64,000 nucleotides of DNA from Pseudoduganella namucuonensis. Lineage in GTDB: Bacteria > Pseudomonadota > Gammaproteobacteria > Burkholderiales > Burkholderiaceae_D. The translations under genes were made by a program, and so were the position numbers. Shown here in pieces: positions 45,753 to 55,230 of this stretch. Numbering within the stretch: the stretch's first letter is position 1; every line of letters begins with the position of its first letter. The stretch is taken from the NCBI RefSeq assembly GCF_900116645.1, contig NZ_FPBO01000009.1, positions 160,101-224,100 of the forward strand. The letters are read 5' to 3'. The notes beneath the pieces were generated by a model. That model searched no databases and had not been told where the DNA came from. It saw only the letters and a list, made by a program, of their open reading frames with translations.

Positions 45753-48407
45753 ATGAGCGACCGAAACCCGAGCAACAAGCTGACGGCCATCGCCGGCGCG
45801 GCGGCACTGTGCGCGCTTGCCGCATGTTCGCCGCTGAAATCGAACACAGAACCAGGAGCAGGCACTTTGACCAAGGACACCCCAGCGGCGGCGGATGCGA
45901 CACTGCGATTCGCGCGGAACGACGCCATCTCGGACGCCAACCCCGACGCCACCCTCAGCGCCACTTTCAGCGCCACCGCCGACGCGGCCGGGCTGCGCAG
46001 CTACCGGCACAGCACCACGATGGCCACGCGCGAGGGCGACCCGTCCACGGTGAGCTACACGGAATCGGCCGCGCTGCCGACGGTGCGCAGCGGCAGCCTG
46101 GCGTTCGACGCGCTGTTCGCCAACGCCGTCCACGAGATGCGGCAGAATTCCGTGTCCGCCATCCAGGACGGCATCTACAACGGCGGCAAGCCGATCGGCT
46201 GCGAGTGCTTCGAAACCGGCGAGAAGTGGCACTATGTGTGGACGCGCGACCTGTCCTACGCGGCGCACCTGGGCCTGGCGCTGCTGGACCCGCAACGCGT
46301 GCGCAATTCGCTGGAGTTCAAGCTGTCCGGCTACCGTCCCGGCACGCCGGCCACCGTGCTGGCGGCGGGCGAGGGCGACGGCCTGCAGATCCTGCAGGAC
46401 ACGGGCAGCGGCGGCAGCTGGCCGGTGTCGTCGGACCGCGTGAGCTGGGCCTTCGGCGCCGACGCCGCGCTGCGCGCGCTGCCGGCCGCCGAGCGCGCGG
46501 CCTTCGCGCCCACCGCGCTGAGGGCGCTGGTCAACACCGTGGAGAACGACCGCGTGGCGGCCTTCGACACGCAGGACGGCCTGTACACGGGCGAGCAGTC
46601 CTTCCTGGACTGGCGCGAGCAGACCTATGCCGACTGGGTGGCCAACGACCTGGCGCACATGGCCAGCGCCAAGGCGCTGTCGACCAACGTGGCGCACTAC
46701 AAGGCCATCACCCTGGCGGCGCGGCTGGCGGCCGAGCAGGGCAGGCCCGCGCTGGCGGGCAAGTACGGCGACTGGGCCGCGCAGCTGAAGGCGGCCATCA
46801 ACAAGCGCTTCTGGCTGCCGGAGGCGGGCCTGTACAGCAGCCTGACCGGGCCGCACTTCGACGGCGCGGCGCTGCACAAGTTCGACTGGCTGGGCCTGTC
46901 GCTGGCGATCACCACCGGCGTGGCCGACGCCGCGCAGACCGCGCGCATCCTGGCCAGCTATCCGCACGGCCCGGTGGGCGCGCCCGTCATCTACCCGCAG
47001 CAGCCGGGCATGCCGATCTATCACAACCGCGCGATCTGGCCCTTCGTCACGGCCTACGGCCTGGACGCGGCGGTGGCGGGCCGCAACGTCAGCGTGGCCG
47101 ACGAGGCCTATGCGACGCTGATGCGTGGCGCGGCGCTGCACGCGTCCAACATGGAAAACATGGAGTGGCTGTCCGGCGCGCCCATCGTGCGCCATCCGGG
47201 CCAGGCCGCGCTGGACGGGCCGGTGATCAACTCGCGCCGCCAGCTGTGGTCCGTGGGCGCCTACCTGGGCATGGTGGTGCGCAACGTGTTCGGCGTGGAC
47301 GTGACGGACGACGGCGTGCGCGTGGCGCCGTTCATCACCACCAGACTGCGGCGCGAGGCCTTCGGCGGCAGCGGCCGCATCGAACTGCGCGGGCTTCGGC
47401 TGCGGGGCAAGGTGCTGGACGTGAACATCGCGCTGCCCCCCGCGAGGGAAGGGGAGGCCGACGGCTACTACGGCATCGAGCTGATGAAGCTGGACGGGCG
47501 GCTGGGCGGGCCGTCGTTCAGCTGGAAGCAACTGGAGGAGGCCACCGGCGCGAACAACGGCACCAGCGTCATCGACATCGTCCTGGGCCCGGTGCGGGCG
47601 GGCGAGCAGGGCATCAAGCGTGTCGCGGGACAGCCGCGGGAAACCTCGGGCGCCACCTTCGCGCCCTTCGATCCGGTGATCGCCGGCTGGTCGCGCGACG
47701 CGCAGGGACAGGTGCAGCTAACGATAGCGGACCCGCGCAATCCGGCCGGCGAGGTCAGTTACAACGTCTACCGCAACGGTGCGCTGGCGGCCGAGGGCGT
47801 GGCGGCGGGCGTGTGGCGCGACACGGGCGGCGCCGCGCGCGCCGCCTGCTACGCGGTGGAGGCGGTGTCGCGCGCGAGCGGCAACCGTTCGCACCACAGC
47901 GCGCCGCGCTGCGTGGGCGAGGCGCTGGAGGTGGCGGTCGGCGACGCGCGGCTGCGCTCCAGCGTGGCGGCTAGCGCGCCGGACGGCATGCACAAGTCGG
48001 CGTACCTGAAGAACTGGGGCGCGGCGGCGGACCAATTGACGGTGGACGGCCTGCGGGTGGCGACCGCCGGACGCTACGCGGTGCAGCTCAATTACCGCAA
48101 CCTGAGCTATCCGATCAACACCGGGGTGACCAACGCGGTCAAGCGCCTGGTGCTGCGCGACGCCAACGGCAAGATCGTCGCCGAGCGCATCATCCAGCTG
48201 CCGCACACGCCGCCGGACACCGCGCAGGCGCCCGTGTATTCGACGCCGGCCATCGCCTGGCTGGAGCCGGGCGTGTACCGCGCCGAACTGGGCGACCATT
48301 TCAACATGAGCCATTTGCAGAGCAACAGCGTGTACGGCGGCGCCGGCGGCGCGCAGCCGGTCAACCGGGCCGACATAGGCGGCCTGCGCATGCTGGCGCT
48401 GGATTGA
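45753..48407 (+). CDS. Six-hairpin (alpha/alpha)6 glycosidase, lipoprotein
   Basis: An 884-aa lipoprotein (lipobox CALAACS) 5 bases after the ATPase gene. Residues about 110-560 form an (alpha/alpha)6 toroid with EKWHYVWTRDLSYAAHLGLA, PVSSDRVSWAFGADAALRAL and FDWLGLSLAITT; the TRD and later Glu/Asp resemble the pocket of GH15 / glycogen-debranching-type enzymes. Then come beta-rich modules, including YNVYRNGALAAEGV (fibronectin-III-like) and a C-terminal sugar-binding-like jelly roll (GRYAVQLNYRNLSYP). The catalytic residues cannot be fixed by eye, so family assignment (GH15-like or a related unnamed group) is open. In this operon it would trim oligosaccharides at the outer surface or in the periplasm. 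Confidence 0.75.
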   Translation: MSDRNPSNKLTAIAGAAALCALAACSPLKSNTEPGAGTLTKDTPAAADATLRFARNDAISDANPDATLSATFSATADAAGLRSYRHSTTMATREGDPSTVSYTESAALPTVRSGSLAFDALFANAVHEMRQNSVSAIQDGIYNGGKPIGCECFETGEKWHYVWTRDLSYAAHLGLALLDPQRVRNSLEFKLSGYRPGTPATVLAAGEGDGLQILQDTGSGGSWPVSSDRVSWAFGADAALRALPAAERAAFAPTALRALVNTVENDRVAAFDTQDGLYTGEQSFLDWREQTYADWVANDLAHMASAKALSTNVAHYKAITLAARLAAEQGRPALAGKYGDWAAQLKAAINKRFWLPEAGLYSSLTGPHFDGAALHKFDWLGLSLAITTGVADAAQTARILASYPHGPVGAPVIYPQQPGMPIYHNRAIWPFVTAYGLDAAVAGRNVSVADEAYATLMRGAALHASNMENMEWLSGAPIVRHPGQAALDGPVINSRRQLWSVGAYLGMVVRNVFGVDVTDDGVRVAPFITTRLRREAFGGSGRIELRGLRLRGKVLDVNIALPPAREGEADGYYGIELMKLDGRLGGPSFSWKQLEEATGANNGTSVIDIVLGPVRAGEQGIKRVAGQPRETSGATFAPFDPVIAGWSRDAQGQVQLTIADPRNPAGEVSYNVYRNGALAAEGVAAGVWRDTGGAARAACYAVEAVSRASGNRSHHSAPRCVGEALEVAVGDARLRSSVAASAPDGMHKSAYLKNWGAAADQLTVDGLRVATAGRYAVQLNYRNLSYPINTGVTNAVKRLVLRDANGKIVAERIIQLPHTPPDTAQAPVYSTPAIAWLEPGVYRAELGDHFNMSHLQSNSVYGGAGGAQPVNRADIGGLRMLALD

Positions 48408-48416
48408 GCGGGCGCC

Positions 48417-48704
48417 TCAGGTCTCGTCGGTGAACTTCGGGGGCGGGGCTTGTCGTCGGGCCACGAGGCCGACCAGGCCCACGCCGATCAGCAGCATGAT
48501 GTAGACCGGCGGCTCCGGTATGGTACTGGGAGCGGCCAGCAGCGGGATCGCGTAGCGCGGCCCCACCGCGGCGCTGGCCTGGGCGGCCAGCGTGGTGTTG
48601 TTGTAGTGCGAAGTGCTGGACTGGGCGCCGGCCGCGCAGGCGGTACCGGCAGCAGTACCCGTCAGCAGCAGCGTAAGCAGCGCGTTCCTCAGAGCAGTGT
48701 GCAT
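48417..48704 (-). CDS. Small PEP-CTERM-type exported protein
   Basis: A 95-aa protein with a signal peptide (NALLTLLLTGTAAGTACAA) and a C-terminal sorting signal: PEPPVYIMLLIGVGLVGLVA followed by a basic RRQ, matching the PEP-CTERM pattern (motif, helix, Arg cluster). The stretch between is only about 45 residues, Ser/Thr/Ala/Asn-rich. GGGGGA precedes the ATG at 48704. PEP-CTERM proteins are processed by exosortase EpsH and linked to exopolysaccharide; no exosortase gene is present here. It is convergent with the glycosidase gene, 9 bases away. Confidence 0.75.
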   Translation of the reverse strand: MHTALRNALLTLLLTGTAAGTACAAGAQSSTSHYNNTTLAAQASAAVGPRYAIPLLAAPSTIPEPPVYIMLLIGVGLVGLVARRQAPPPKFTDET

Positions 48705-48820
48705 GGTATTCCCCCAGGACGAAAGACCGTCTCTATGCATTCGCAACCCTATCACGAAACAGGGGGAATATGGCGCGTCACTCAATCATTTCAATTTTGC
48801 AATGTTGCCGCCGCGAGGGC

Positions 48821-49000
48821 TCAATTGCGCCGGCGCAGGTCCGGAAAAGCCAGCACGCGGGTGATCACGCCCTTGGGAACGGCTTTATAGGCCATGTAGA
48901 CCCACGCGTTGGCGGCGCCGGCCTGGCCGTTGATGGCGATGCCGGTTTCGACCTCCTGTGCCAAAACGTGGTTTTTCCGGTCGGGCTGATGTTGATCCAT
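48821..49000 (-). CDS. Small conserved-looking hypothetical protein downstream of fadD
   Basis: A 59-aa protein beginning MDQHQPDRKNHVLAQEVE. The ATG at 49000 has GGAGA at ideal spacing and lies 14 bases after the fadD stop, so the two are cotranscribed. The centre is moderately hydrophobic (AANAWVYMAYKAVPKGV) and the end basic (PDLRRRN). I do not recognise a family. The longer frame to 49201 overlaps fadD and is not used. Confidence 0.6.
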   Translation of the reverse strand: MDQHQPDRKNHVLAQEVETGIAINGQAGAANAWVYMAYKAVPKGVITRVLAFPDLRRRN

Positions 49001-49014
49001 TGCTGTCTCCAGGG

Positions 49015-50694
49015 TTAATGTGGCCGCTGCCGCCATTCCTCGCGCAGCGCGCGGCGCAATATCTTGCCCACCGGCGTCTTCGGCAGGGTGTCCTGCATTT
49101 CGATGATGCGCGGGCATTTGTAGGCCGCCAGGTTGGCGCGGCAATGCTGGGCGATGGCGTCCTTGGTCAGCGACGTGTCGCGCGGCACGACGATGGCGCA
49201 CACGGCCTCGCCGCTGCGTTCGTCCTCCACGCCGATCACCGCCGCCTCCATCACGCCGGGCAGCGAGGCCAGCACCTCTTCCACCTCGTTCGGGAAAACG
49301 TTAAATCCCGAAACCAATATCATATCCTTTTTCCGGTCGACAAGATGCAGCATTCCCTGCTGGTCGAGGTAGCCGATGTCGCCGGTTTTCAGGTAGCCGT
49401 CGGCCGTCATCGCGGTGGCGTTGTCCTCCGGCCGGCCCCAGTAGCCGCGCATCACCTGCGGACCCTTGGCGCACACCTCGCCCACCCCGCCGTCGCCCAC
49501 CTCGGCGCCGTCCTCGCCGCGGATGCTGATGTCGGTCAGCGGCAGCGGCATGCCGCCGGTGCCGCTGAAGTGCTCGCTGTCGATGCGGTTGACCGTCAAC
49601 GCGCCGGACGCCTCCGACATGCCGTAGCCCTCGCAGATGTGCAGCCCGGTCAGCGCGTGCCAGCGCTCGTTCACGCTGTGCTGCGTGGCGGCGCCGCCGG
49701 CCGCGCACAGGCGCAGCGCGGTCAGGTCCACCTTGAGGATGTCGGGATGGTTGAGCAGGGCGTTGTACAGCGTGTTGATGCCGCTGAGGATGCCGATGCG
49801 GTAGTGCCGCATGGTCTTGATGAGGTCGTCCAGCGCGCGCGGATTGGCCACCAGCACGCAGGTCGCACCCATCATCAAGGTCGGCACCAGCACCAGCATC
49901 AGCGCGCTGATGTGGTACAGCGGCATGATGGCCATGGACACCGAGCCGTCCTTGCGCATCTGCTCCAGCGCCGGCTTGACCCAGGCCTCCAGCAGCGTCT
50001 CGTGCGCGATCAGGTTGCCGTGGGTGAGCACCGCGCCCTTGGACACGCCGGTGGTGCCGCCCGTGTATTGCAGCAGCGCGATGTCGTCCTGCCCCACGTG
50101 GTGGGGCACGGGCCGCTTCGCGTGGCCGGCGCGCAGCGCGGCGGCGAAGGGGACGTGGCCCTCGATGCGCCAGTCCGGCACCAGGTGCTTCACGTGGCGC
50201 ACCACCAGGTTCACCAGCGGCGCCTTGAAGCCCTGCAGGTCGCCCAGCGTGGCCACCACCACCTTCTCCACCCGCACCGACGGCAGCACCTGCTGCACCA
50301 CGTGGGCGAAGTTCTCCAGCACCACGATCACGCGCGCGCCGCTGTCGGCCAGCTGGTGCGTCAGTTCGCGCGGGGTGTACAGCGGATTGCAGTTGACCAC
50401 CACGTAGCCGCCCTGCAGGGCGCCGAACAGGCAGACCGGGTAGGCCAGGATGTTGGGCAGCATGATGGCGACGCGGTCGCCCGGTTCGATGCCGTTCTGC
50501 TGCAGCCAGGAGGTGAAGTTGTCGGCGTGGCCCTGCAGCTCGGAGTAGGTCATGCCGGTGCCCATGCCCACCAGCGCGTCCTTGCCGCCGTTCTGCGCGC
50601 AGGAGACCTGGAAGCGGTCCACCAGCGTGTCGCCGGGGAGGGACAGCCGCGGGTCGATGTAGTCGGGGTACTGCTTGATCCAATTCTGGTTCAT
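49015..50694 (-). CDS. fadD: Long-chain fatty-acid-CoA ligase (FadD type)
   Basis: A 559-aa ANL enzyme of the FadD group. It begins NQNWIKQYPDYIDPRL, characteristic of proteobacterial FadD, and carries QYTGGTTGVSKGAVLTH, EGYGMSEASGALTVN, the hinge KTGDIGYLD and DRKKDMILVSGFNVFP, and the final lysine in LPKTPVGKILRRAL. GGGAGAG precedes the start. It is divergent from a patatin phospholipase gene, which could supply fatty acids. It is a second acyl-CoA ligase in this window and is more typical of the general beta-oxidation enzyme than the one at 26774. Confidence 0.93.
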   Translation of the reverse strand: MNQNWIKQYPDYIDPRLSLPGDTLVDRFQVSCAQNGGKDALVGMGTGMTYSELQGHADNFTSWLQQNGIEPGDRVAIMLPNILAYPVCLFGALQGGYVVVNCNPLYTPRELTHQLADSGARVIVVLENFAHVVQQVLPSVRVEKVVVATLGDLQGFKAPLVNLVVRHVKHLVPDWRIEGHVPFAAALRAGHAKRPVPHHVGQDDIALLQYTGGTTGVSKGAVLTHGNLIAHETLLEAWVKPALEQMRKDGSVSMAIMPLYHISALMLVLVPTLMMGATCVLVANPRALDDLIKTMRHYRIGILSGINTLYNALLNHPDILKVDLTALRLCAAGGAATQHSVNERWHALTGLHICEGYGMSEASGALTVNRIDSEHFSGTGGMPLPLTDISIRGEDGAEVGDGGVGEVCAKGPQVMRGYWGRPEDNATAMTADGYLKTGDIGYLDQQGMLHLVDRKKDMILVSGFNVFPNEVEEVLASLPGVMEAAVIGVEDERSGEAVCAIVVPRDTSLTKDAIAQHCRANLAAYKCPRIIEMQDTLPKTPVGKILRRALREEWRQRPH

Positions 50695-50815
50695 GCCGCT
50701 CTCCCTGTGGTGTGACTAGCAACAGTTTGCGCCAAAACCCGCCGGTCAGGTAATAAAAAAATAATTGATGCAATAAGGCTACAATGTAAAGCTTCCTTCA
50801 CAGTGGAGTAAGCCC

Positions 50816-51880
50816 ATGGCCAGCCAAGTGGTGCTTGTATTGCAGGGTGGTGGCGCGCTGGGCGCCTACCAGTTGGGCGTCTACCAGGCCATGAGCGAGG
50901 CGGGCATGGAGCCGGACTGGGTGATCGGCACCTCGATCGGCGCGCTCAACGGCGCCATCATCGCCGGCAACCCGCCGGGCCGGCGGCTGGAGCGGCTGCG
51001 CCAGTTCTGGGCGCTGATGGAACACCATTCGGCGCTGTACCCCGGCATGCCGCGCGCCTTCGACAACGTGCTCACCGTGACCCAGGGCATCCCGGCCTTC
51101 TTCTCGCTCAACCCGGCCACGTGGTGGAACCCGAACGCGAAGGTCGGCGTGGAGAACGCCTCCTTCTACCGCACCGGGCCGCTGACCAAGACGCTGTCCA
51201 TGCTGGTCGATTTCGACTACCTGAACGGCGGCGCCACCCGCTTCACCGTCGGCGCCGTCAGCGCGCGCAGCGGGCACATGCGCTACTTCGACAGCAAGAA
51301 GGAGGCGCTGCGCGTCGAGCACGTGGTGGCCTCCGGCTCCATCCCGCCCGCCTTCCCGGCCGTGATGATAGACGGCGAACCCTATTGGGACGGCGGCATC
51401 TACTCCAACACGCCGATCGAGGCGGTGCTGGACGACGAGCCGCGGCGCGACTCGCTGATCTTCTCGGTGCAGGTGTGGAACCCGGACGGCAAGGATCCGG
51501 AGAGCGTGCTGGACGTGCTGGAAAAGCACAAGGAAATCCAGTACGCCAGCCGGGCCGGCAACATCGAGCAGCAGCGCCGCCTGCACCGGCTGCGCCACGT
51601 GATCCGGGACCTGACCCGGCACCTGCCGGAGGGCGAGCGGAATTCCCCGGAGGTGCGCGAACTGGCGTCCTGGGGCTGCGGCACCGAGATGCACGTGGTG
51701 CTGCTGAAGGCGCCGCGGCTGGACGCGGAGGACCACACCAAGGACATCGACTTCACCGCCGCCGGCATCCGCCGCCGCGTGCGGGCCGGCCACGAGGACA
51801 CCCTGCGCGCGCTGGCCGCCAAGCCATGGGAACGGGACACGGATTCCATCGAAGGGGTGAGCATCCACGAGCACTTCTGA
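50816..51880 (+). CDS. Patatin-like phospholipase with DUF3734-type C-terminus
   Basis: A 354-aa acyl hydrolase; GGAG lies before the ATG. The oxyanion glycine loop is LQGGGALGAYQLGVYQA, the nucleophile is in IGTSIGALNGAI and the catalytic Asp in PYWDGGIYSNTP, so the Ser-Asp dyad is complete. The C-terminal third (about 200-354: RRLHRLRHVIRDLTRHL, TAAGIRRRVRAGHEDTL) matches the DUF3734 extension common in Burkholderiales patatins. No secretion signal; probably acts on membrane lipids or storage-granule lipids. Divergent from fadD across 121 bases. Confidence 0.92.
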   Translation: MASQVVLVLQGGGALGAYQLGVYQAMSEAGMEPDWVIGTSIGALNGAIIAGNPPGRRLERLRQFWALMEHHSALYPGMPRAFDNVLTVTQGIPAFFSLNPATWWNPNAKVGVENASFYRTGPLTKTLSMLVDFDYLNGGATRFTVGAVSARSGHMRYFDSKKEALRVEHVVASGSIPPAFPAVMIDGEPYWDGGIYSNTPIEAVLDDEPRRDSLIFSVQVWNPDGKDPESVLDVLEKHKEIQYASRAGNIEQQRRLHRLRHVIRDLTRHLPEGERNSPEVRELASWGCGTEMHVVLLKAPRLDAEDHTKDIDFTAAGIRRRVRAGHEDTLRALAAKPWERDTDSIEGVSIHEHF

Positions 51881-51982
51881 TGGATTTAAAAAATCTATTG
51901 CATCGATAAAATCAATTATCTTTGGCAATGTATCGTCTTGATTTAAAGTTGCCTCATCAAACAACGTGATCCAGGAGATACC

Positions 51983-53452
51983 ATGAGCCAGCCCCCAGTG
52001 ACCTTGACCACCGCCTCCGGCATCCCGGTCGCCGACAACCAGAACTCCCTCAGCGCCGGCCCGCGCGGCCCGCTGCTGCTGCAGGACTTCCACCTGATCG
52101 AAAAGCTGCAGCACTTCAACCGCGAGCGCATCCCCGAGCGCGTGGTGCACGCCAAGGGCTCCGGCGCCTACGGCACCTTCACCGTCACGCACGACATCTC
52201 GCGCCACACCAAGGCCAGGCTGTTCTCGGCCATCGGCAAGCAAACCGAGACCTTCGTGCGCTTCTCCACCGTGGGCGGCGAGCGCGGCAGCGCCGACACC
52301 GAGCGCGACCCGCGCGGCTTCGCGGTGCGCTTCTACACCGAGGAAGGCAACTGGGACCTGGTGGGCAACAACACGCCGATGTTCTTCATCAAGGACCCGA
52401 TCAAGTTCCCGGACTTCGTCCACACGCAGAAGCGCTGCCCGCAGACCAACCTGAAATCGGCCACGATGATGTTCGACTTCTGGAGCAAGGCGCCGGAAAG
52501 CCTGCACCAGGTGACGATGCTGTTCTCGGACCGCGGCACGCCGGACGGCTACCGCCACATGGACGGCTTCGGCAGCCACACCTATAGCCTGGTCAACGAG
52601 GCCGGCGAACGGGTCTATGTGAAATGGCACTTCAAGACCCGCCAGGGCGTGAAGAACCTGGCCGCGGCCGACGCCGTGCGCCTGGCCGGCGAGGACCCGG
52701 ACTACGCGCAGCGCGACCTGTTCAACGCGATCGCCGCCGGCGACTTCCCGCGGTGGGACGTGAAGGCGCAGATCGCCACCGAGGATGAATTGAACGCGTG
52801 GAGCGCGCGCACCGGCTGGAACCCGTTCGACCTGACCAAGGTGTGGCCGCACGGCGACTTCCCGCTGCAAGCGGTGGGCACGCTCGAGCTGAACCGCAAT
52901 CCGCTGAACTACCACGCCGAAGTGGAGCAGGCCGCCTTCTCTCCGGCGAACGCGGTGCCCGGCATGGGCTACTCGCCGGACAAGATGCTGCAGGGACGCC
53001 TGTTCGCCTACCACGACGCGCAGCTGTACCGGGTGGGCACCAACCACCAGCACCTGCCGGTGAACGCCCCGCGCTGCCCCTTCCACAACCAGCAGCGCGA
53101 CGGCGCCATGGCCATCCACAGCGGCGGCGCGGAGCGGAACTACGCCACGGTGGAGGCGGGCGGCGTCGACCCGCGGGGCATGGGCCACGGCGAGCCACCG
53201 CTGGCGCTGCACGGCGCGGCCGGCCGCTACGACGGCCGCGGCGGGGAGGACGACTACACCCAGGCCGGCAACCTGTTCCGCCTGCTGACGGACCAGGAAA
53301 AGCGCAACCTGTTCGACAACCTGTCCGGCCCTCTGAGCCAGGTCAGCGACGAGATCGTGCAGCGTCAGCTCGGCCACTTCGACCAGGCCGACCCGTCTTA
53401 CGGCGCAGGCGTCCGCGCCGCCCTCAAGGCGCGCGGCCGCAACATCGCCTGA
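51983..53452 (+). CDS. katA: Monofunctional heme catalase (small-subunit clade)
   Basis: A 489-aa catalase. The heme-pocket residues are in place: His in RVVHAKGSGAYGTFTVT, Asn in LVGNNTPMFFIKDP and the proximal Tyr in GRLFAYHDAQLYRVG. Length and the N-terminal LTTASGIPVADNQNSL place it in clade 3 (KatA/KatB). GGAG is seven bases before the ATG. Decomposes hydrogen peroxide in the cytoplasm. The 100-base upstream region is AT-rich; I could not define an OxyR site with confidence. A long inverted repeat follows the stop. Confidence 0.95.
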   Translation: MSQPPVTLTTASGIPVADNQNSLSAGPRGPLLLQDFHLIEKLQHFNRERIPERVVHAKGSGAYGTFTVTHDISRHTKARLFSAIGKQTETFVRFSTVGGERGSADTERDPRGFAVRFYTEEGNWDLVGNNTPMFFIKDPIKFPDFVHTQKRCPQTNLKSATMMFDFWSKAPESLHQVTMLFSDRGTPDGYRHMDGFGSHTYSLVNEAGERVYVKWHFKTRQGVKNLAAADAVRLAGEDPDYAQRDLFNAIAAGDFPRWDVKAQIATEDELNAWSARTGWNPFDLTKVWPHGDFPLQAVGTLELNRNPLNYHAEVEQAAFSPANAVPGMGYSPDKMLQGRLFAYHDAQLYRVGTNHQHLPVNAPRCPFHNQQRDGAMAIHSGGAERNYATVEAGGVDPRGMGHGEPPLALHGAAGRYDGRGGEDDYTQAGNLFRLLTDQEKRNLFDNLSGPLSQVSDEIVQRQLGHFDQADPSYGAGVRAALKARGRNIA

Positions 53453-53465
53453 AGTTGCTCCGCTA

Positions 53466-53547
53466 ACATCGGTGTCAGGCGCGACATTCGGACATTCGGA
53501 CAAATGACTCGGCGTCCCCGTCCGAATGTCGCGCCTGACACCGATGT
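53466..53547. repeat. 27-bp perfect inverted repeat after katA
   Basis: The arms at 53466-53492 and 53521-53547 are exact complements over 27 bases (inner part GGTGTCAGGCGCGACATTCG), with 28 bases between that contain a partial second ATTCGGAC. It could fold into a very stable hairpin and end the katA transcript. The GTCAGGC core resembles that of known REP-type elements. Confidence 0.85.
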
Positions 53548-53610
53548 GGTGGCGGCAACAATGGCGGATGTAGAATAGCGGTCTCGGAACTTTCACGACG
53601 GGATCGTCCC

Positions 53611-54735
53611 ATGACCATCAAAATCAGCCAAAACTTCGATTCGGGCGCCATCGACGTGGTGCGCGCGGACAGCGCGTCCACCATCGAACTGAACCTGCGC
53701 AAGGACAGCCACGCCGACATCCGCCAGTGGTTCCATTTCCGCCTGCAGGGCGCGCGCGGCCAGGCCGTGACCATGCGCTTCCTGAACGCCGGCCAGGCCA
53801 CTTACGCGAAGGGCTACGAGGGCTACCACGCCGTGGCCAGCTACGACAGCGAGAACTGGTTCCGCGTGCCGACCACCTTCGATGGCGAGGTGATGACCGT
53901 CAAGCACACGCCGGACCTGGATAGCGTCTATTACGCCTATTTCGAACCCTATTCGTGGGAGCGCCACCTGCGCCTGCTGGGCGAGGTGGCCGAGAACCCG
54001 GCGGCCCGCGTGCTGGACCTGGGCAACACCGTCGACGGCCGCGACATGAACCTGGTGGTCATCGGCGAGCCGGAGGCGGAGAAGAAGATCTGGGTCATCG
54101 CGCGCCAGCATCCGGGCGAGTCCATGGCCGAGTGGTTCGTCGAGGGCCTGATCGACGGCCTGCTGGACGACGCCAACCCCGTCTCGCGCAAGCTGCTGCA
54201 GCGCTGCTGCTTCTACATCGTGCCGAACATGAACCCGGACGGCTCGGTGCGCGGCAACCTGCGCACCAACGCGGCCGGCGCCAACCTGAACCGCGAGTGG
54301 ATGACGCCGTCGGCCGAGCGCAGTCCCGAGGTGCTGTGCGTGAGGAACAAGCTCCACGAGACCGGCGTCGACATGTTCTTCGACATCCACGGCGACGAGG
54401 CGCTGCCCTACAACTTCGTGGCCGGCAACGAGATGCTGGAGAACTTCACGCCGGAGCAGGCCGCCGCGCAGAAGGCCTTCATCGACCGCTACAAGGCCGC
54501 CAGCCCGGACTTCCAGGACACCTACGGCTACGCCGCCAGCAAGTACAAGGAGGACATGCTGACCCTGGCCTCCAAGTACATCGGCCACCACTTCCAGTGC
54601 CTGGCGCTGACCCTGGAGATGCCGTTCAAGGACAACGCGGACCTGCCGGACGCCCACGTCGGCTGGAACGGCGCGCGCAGCGCGGCGCTGGGCCGGGCGC
54701 TGATGCAGCCCATCCTGCTGTCGCTGGACGATTGA
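53611..54735 (+). CDS. M14-family zinc carboxypeptidase (CCP1/AGTPBP-like)
   Basis: A 374-aa enzyme of the cytosolic carboxypeptidase type. Residues 1-110 are the beta-rich N-domain specific to this group (LRKDSHADIRQWFHFRLQG). The zinc ligands are His and Glu in ARQHPGESMAEW and His in FFDIHGDEALPY; substrate-contact NMNPDGSVRGNLRTN is intact, and the catalytic Glu is in ALTLEMPFKDN. In eukaryotes relatives trim glutamates from tubulin; in bacteria the role is unknown. The CYTH gene starts two bases after its stop, so they form an operon. Confidence 0.9.
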   Translation: MTIKISQNFDSGAIDVVRADSASTIELNLRKDSHADIRQWFHFRLQGARGQAVTMRFLNAGQATYAKGYEGYHAVASYDSENWFRVPTTFDGEVMTVKHTPDLDSVYYAYFEPYSWERHLRLLGEVAENPAARVLDLGNTVDGRDMNLVVIGEPEAEKKIWVIARQHPGESMAEWFVEGLIDGLLDDANPVSRKLLQRCCFYIVPNMNPDGSVRGNLRTNAAGANLNREWMTPSAERSPEVLCVRNKLHETGVDMFFDIHGDEALPYNFVAGNEMLENFTPEQAAAQKAFIDRYKAASPDFQDTYGYAASKYKEDMLTLASKYIGHHFQCLALTLEMPFKDNADLPDAHVGWNGARSAALGRALMQPILLSLDD

Positions 54736-54737
54736 CC

Positions 54738-55202
54738 ATGGGCGTCGAAATCGAACGCAAGTTCCTGGTCGTGAACGACGACTGGATGCGCCTGGGCGAA
54801 CCGGTGCTGCTGCGCCAGGGCTACCTGTCCTCCCACGCGCAGCGGGTGGTGCGGGTGCGCATCGAGGGCGACGGGGCGGTGATGACCATCAAGGGCAAGA
54901 ACGTGGGCGCCAGCCGGGGGGAGTGGGAGTATCCGATCCCGATGGCCGACGCGCAAGAGTTCCTGGGCAAGCTGTGCGAGCAGCCCATCATCGAGAAATA
55001 CCGCCGCCGCATCCCGTACGCGGGTTTCGTGTGGGAGGTCGACGAGTTCCTGGGCGTGAACGCCGGGCTGGTGGTGGCCGAGATCGAACTGCCGTCCGAG
55101 GACCAGCCCTTCGACAAGCCGGACTGGGTGGGCGAGGAAGTGACGGCGGATGTGCGCTACCTCAATTCCAACCTGATCAAGCAGCCTTACTCCACTTGGT
55201 AA
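54738..55202 (+). CDS. CYTH-domain inorganic triphosphatase-like protein
   Basis: A 154-aa stand-alone CYTH protein. The signature EIERKFLV is at residues 4-11, followed by the tunnel-forming charged strands VVRVRIEGDGAVMTIKGK, EKYRRRIPY and VAEIELPSEDQPF. The length matches short bacterial triphosphate tunnel enzymes such as that of Nitrosomonas, which hydrolyse tripolyphosphate. Coupled to the M14 peptidase gene upstream by a two-base gap. Confidence 0.92.
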   Translation: MGVEIERKFLVVNDDWMRLGEPVLLRQGYLSSHAQRVVRVRIEGDGAVMTIKGKNVGASRGEWEYPIPMADAQEFLGKLCEQPIIEKYRRRIPYAGFVWEVDEFLGVNAGLVVAEIELPSEDQPFDKPDWVGEEVTADVRYLNSNLIKQPYSTW

Positions 55203-55230
55203 ACGTCCTGTCCAGGGCTATGCTGGAAGG

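Noticed and set aside
51895..51960. OxyR-type site before katA
   Set aside because: Several AT-rich half-sites exist but none fit the spaced ATAG pattern well enough to claim.
50798..53596. 932-codon minus-strand frame over patatin and catalase genes
   Set aside because: Shadow of two well-supported plus-strand genes.
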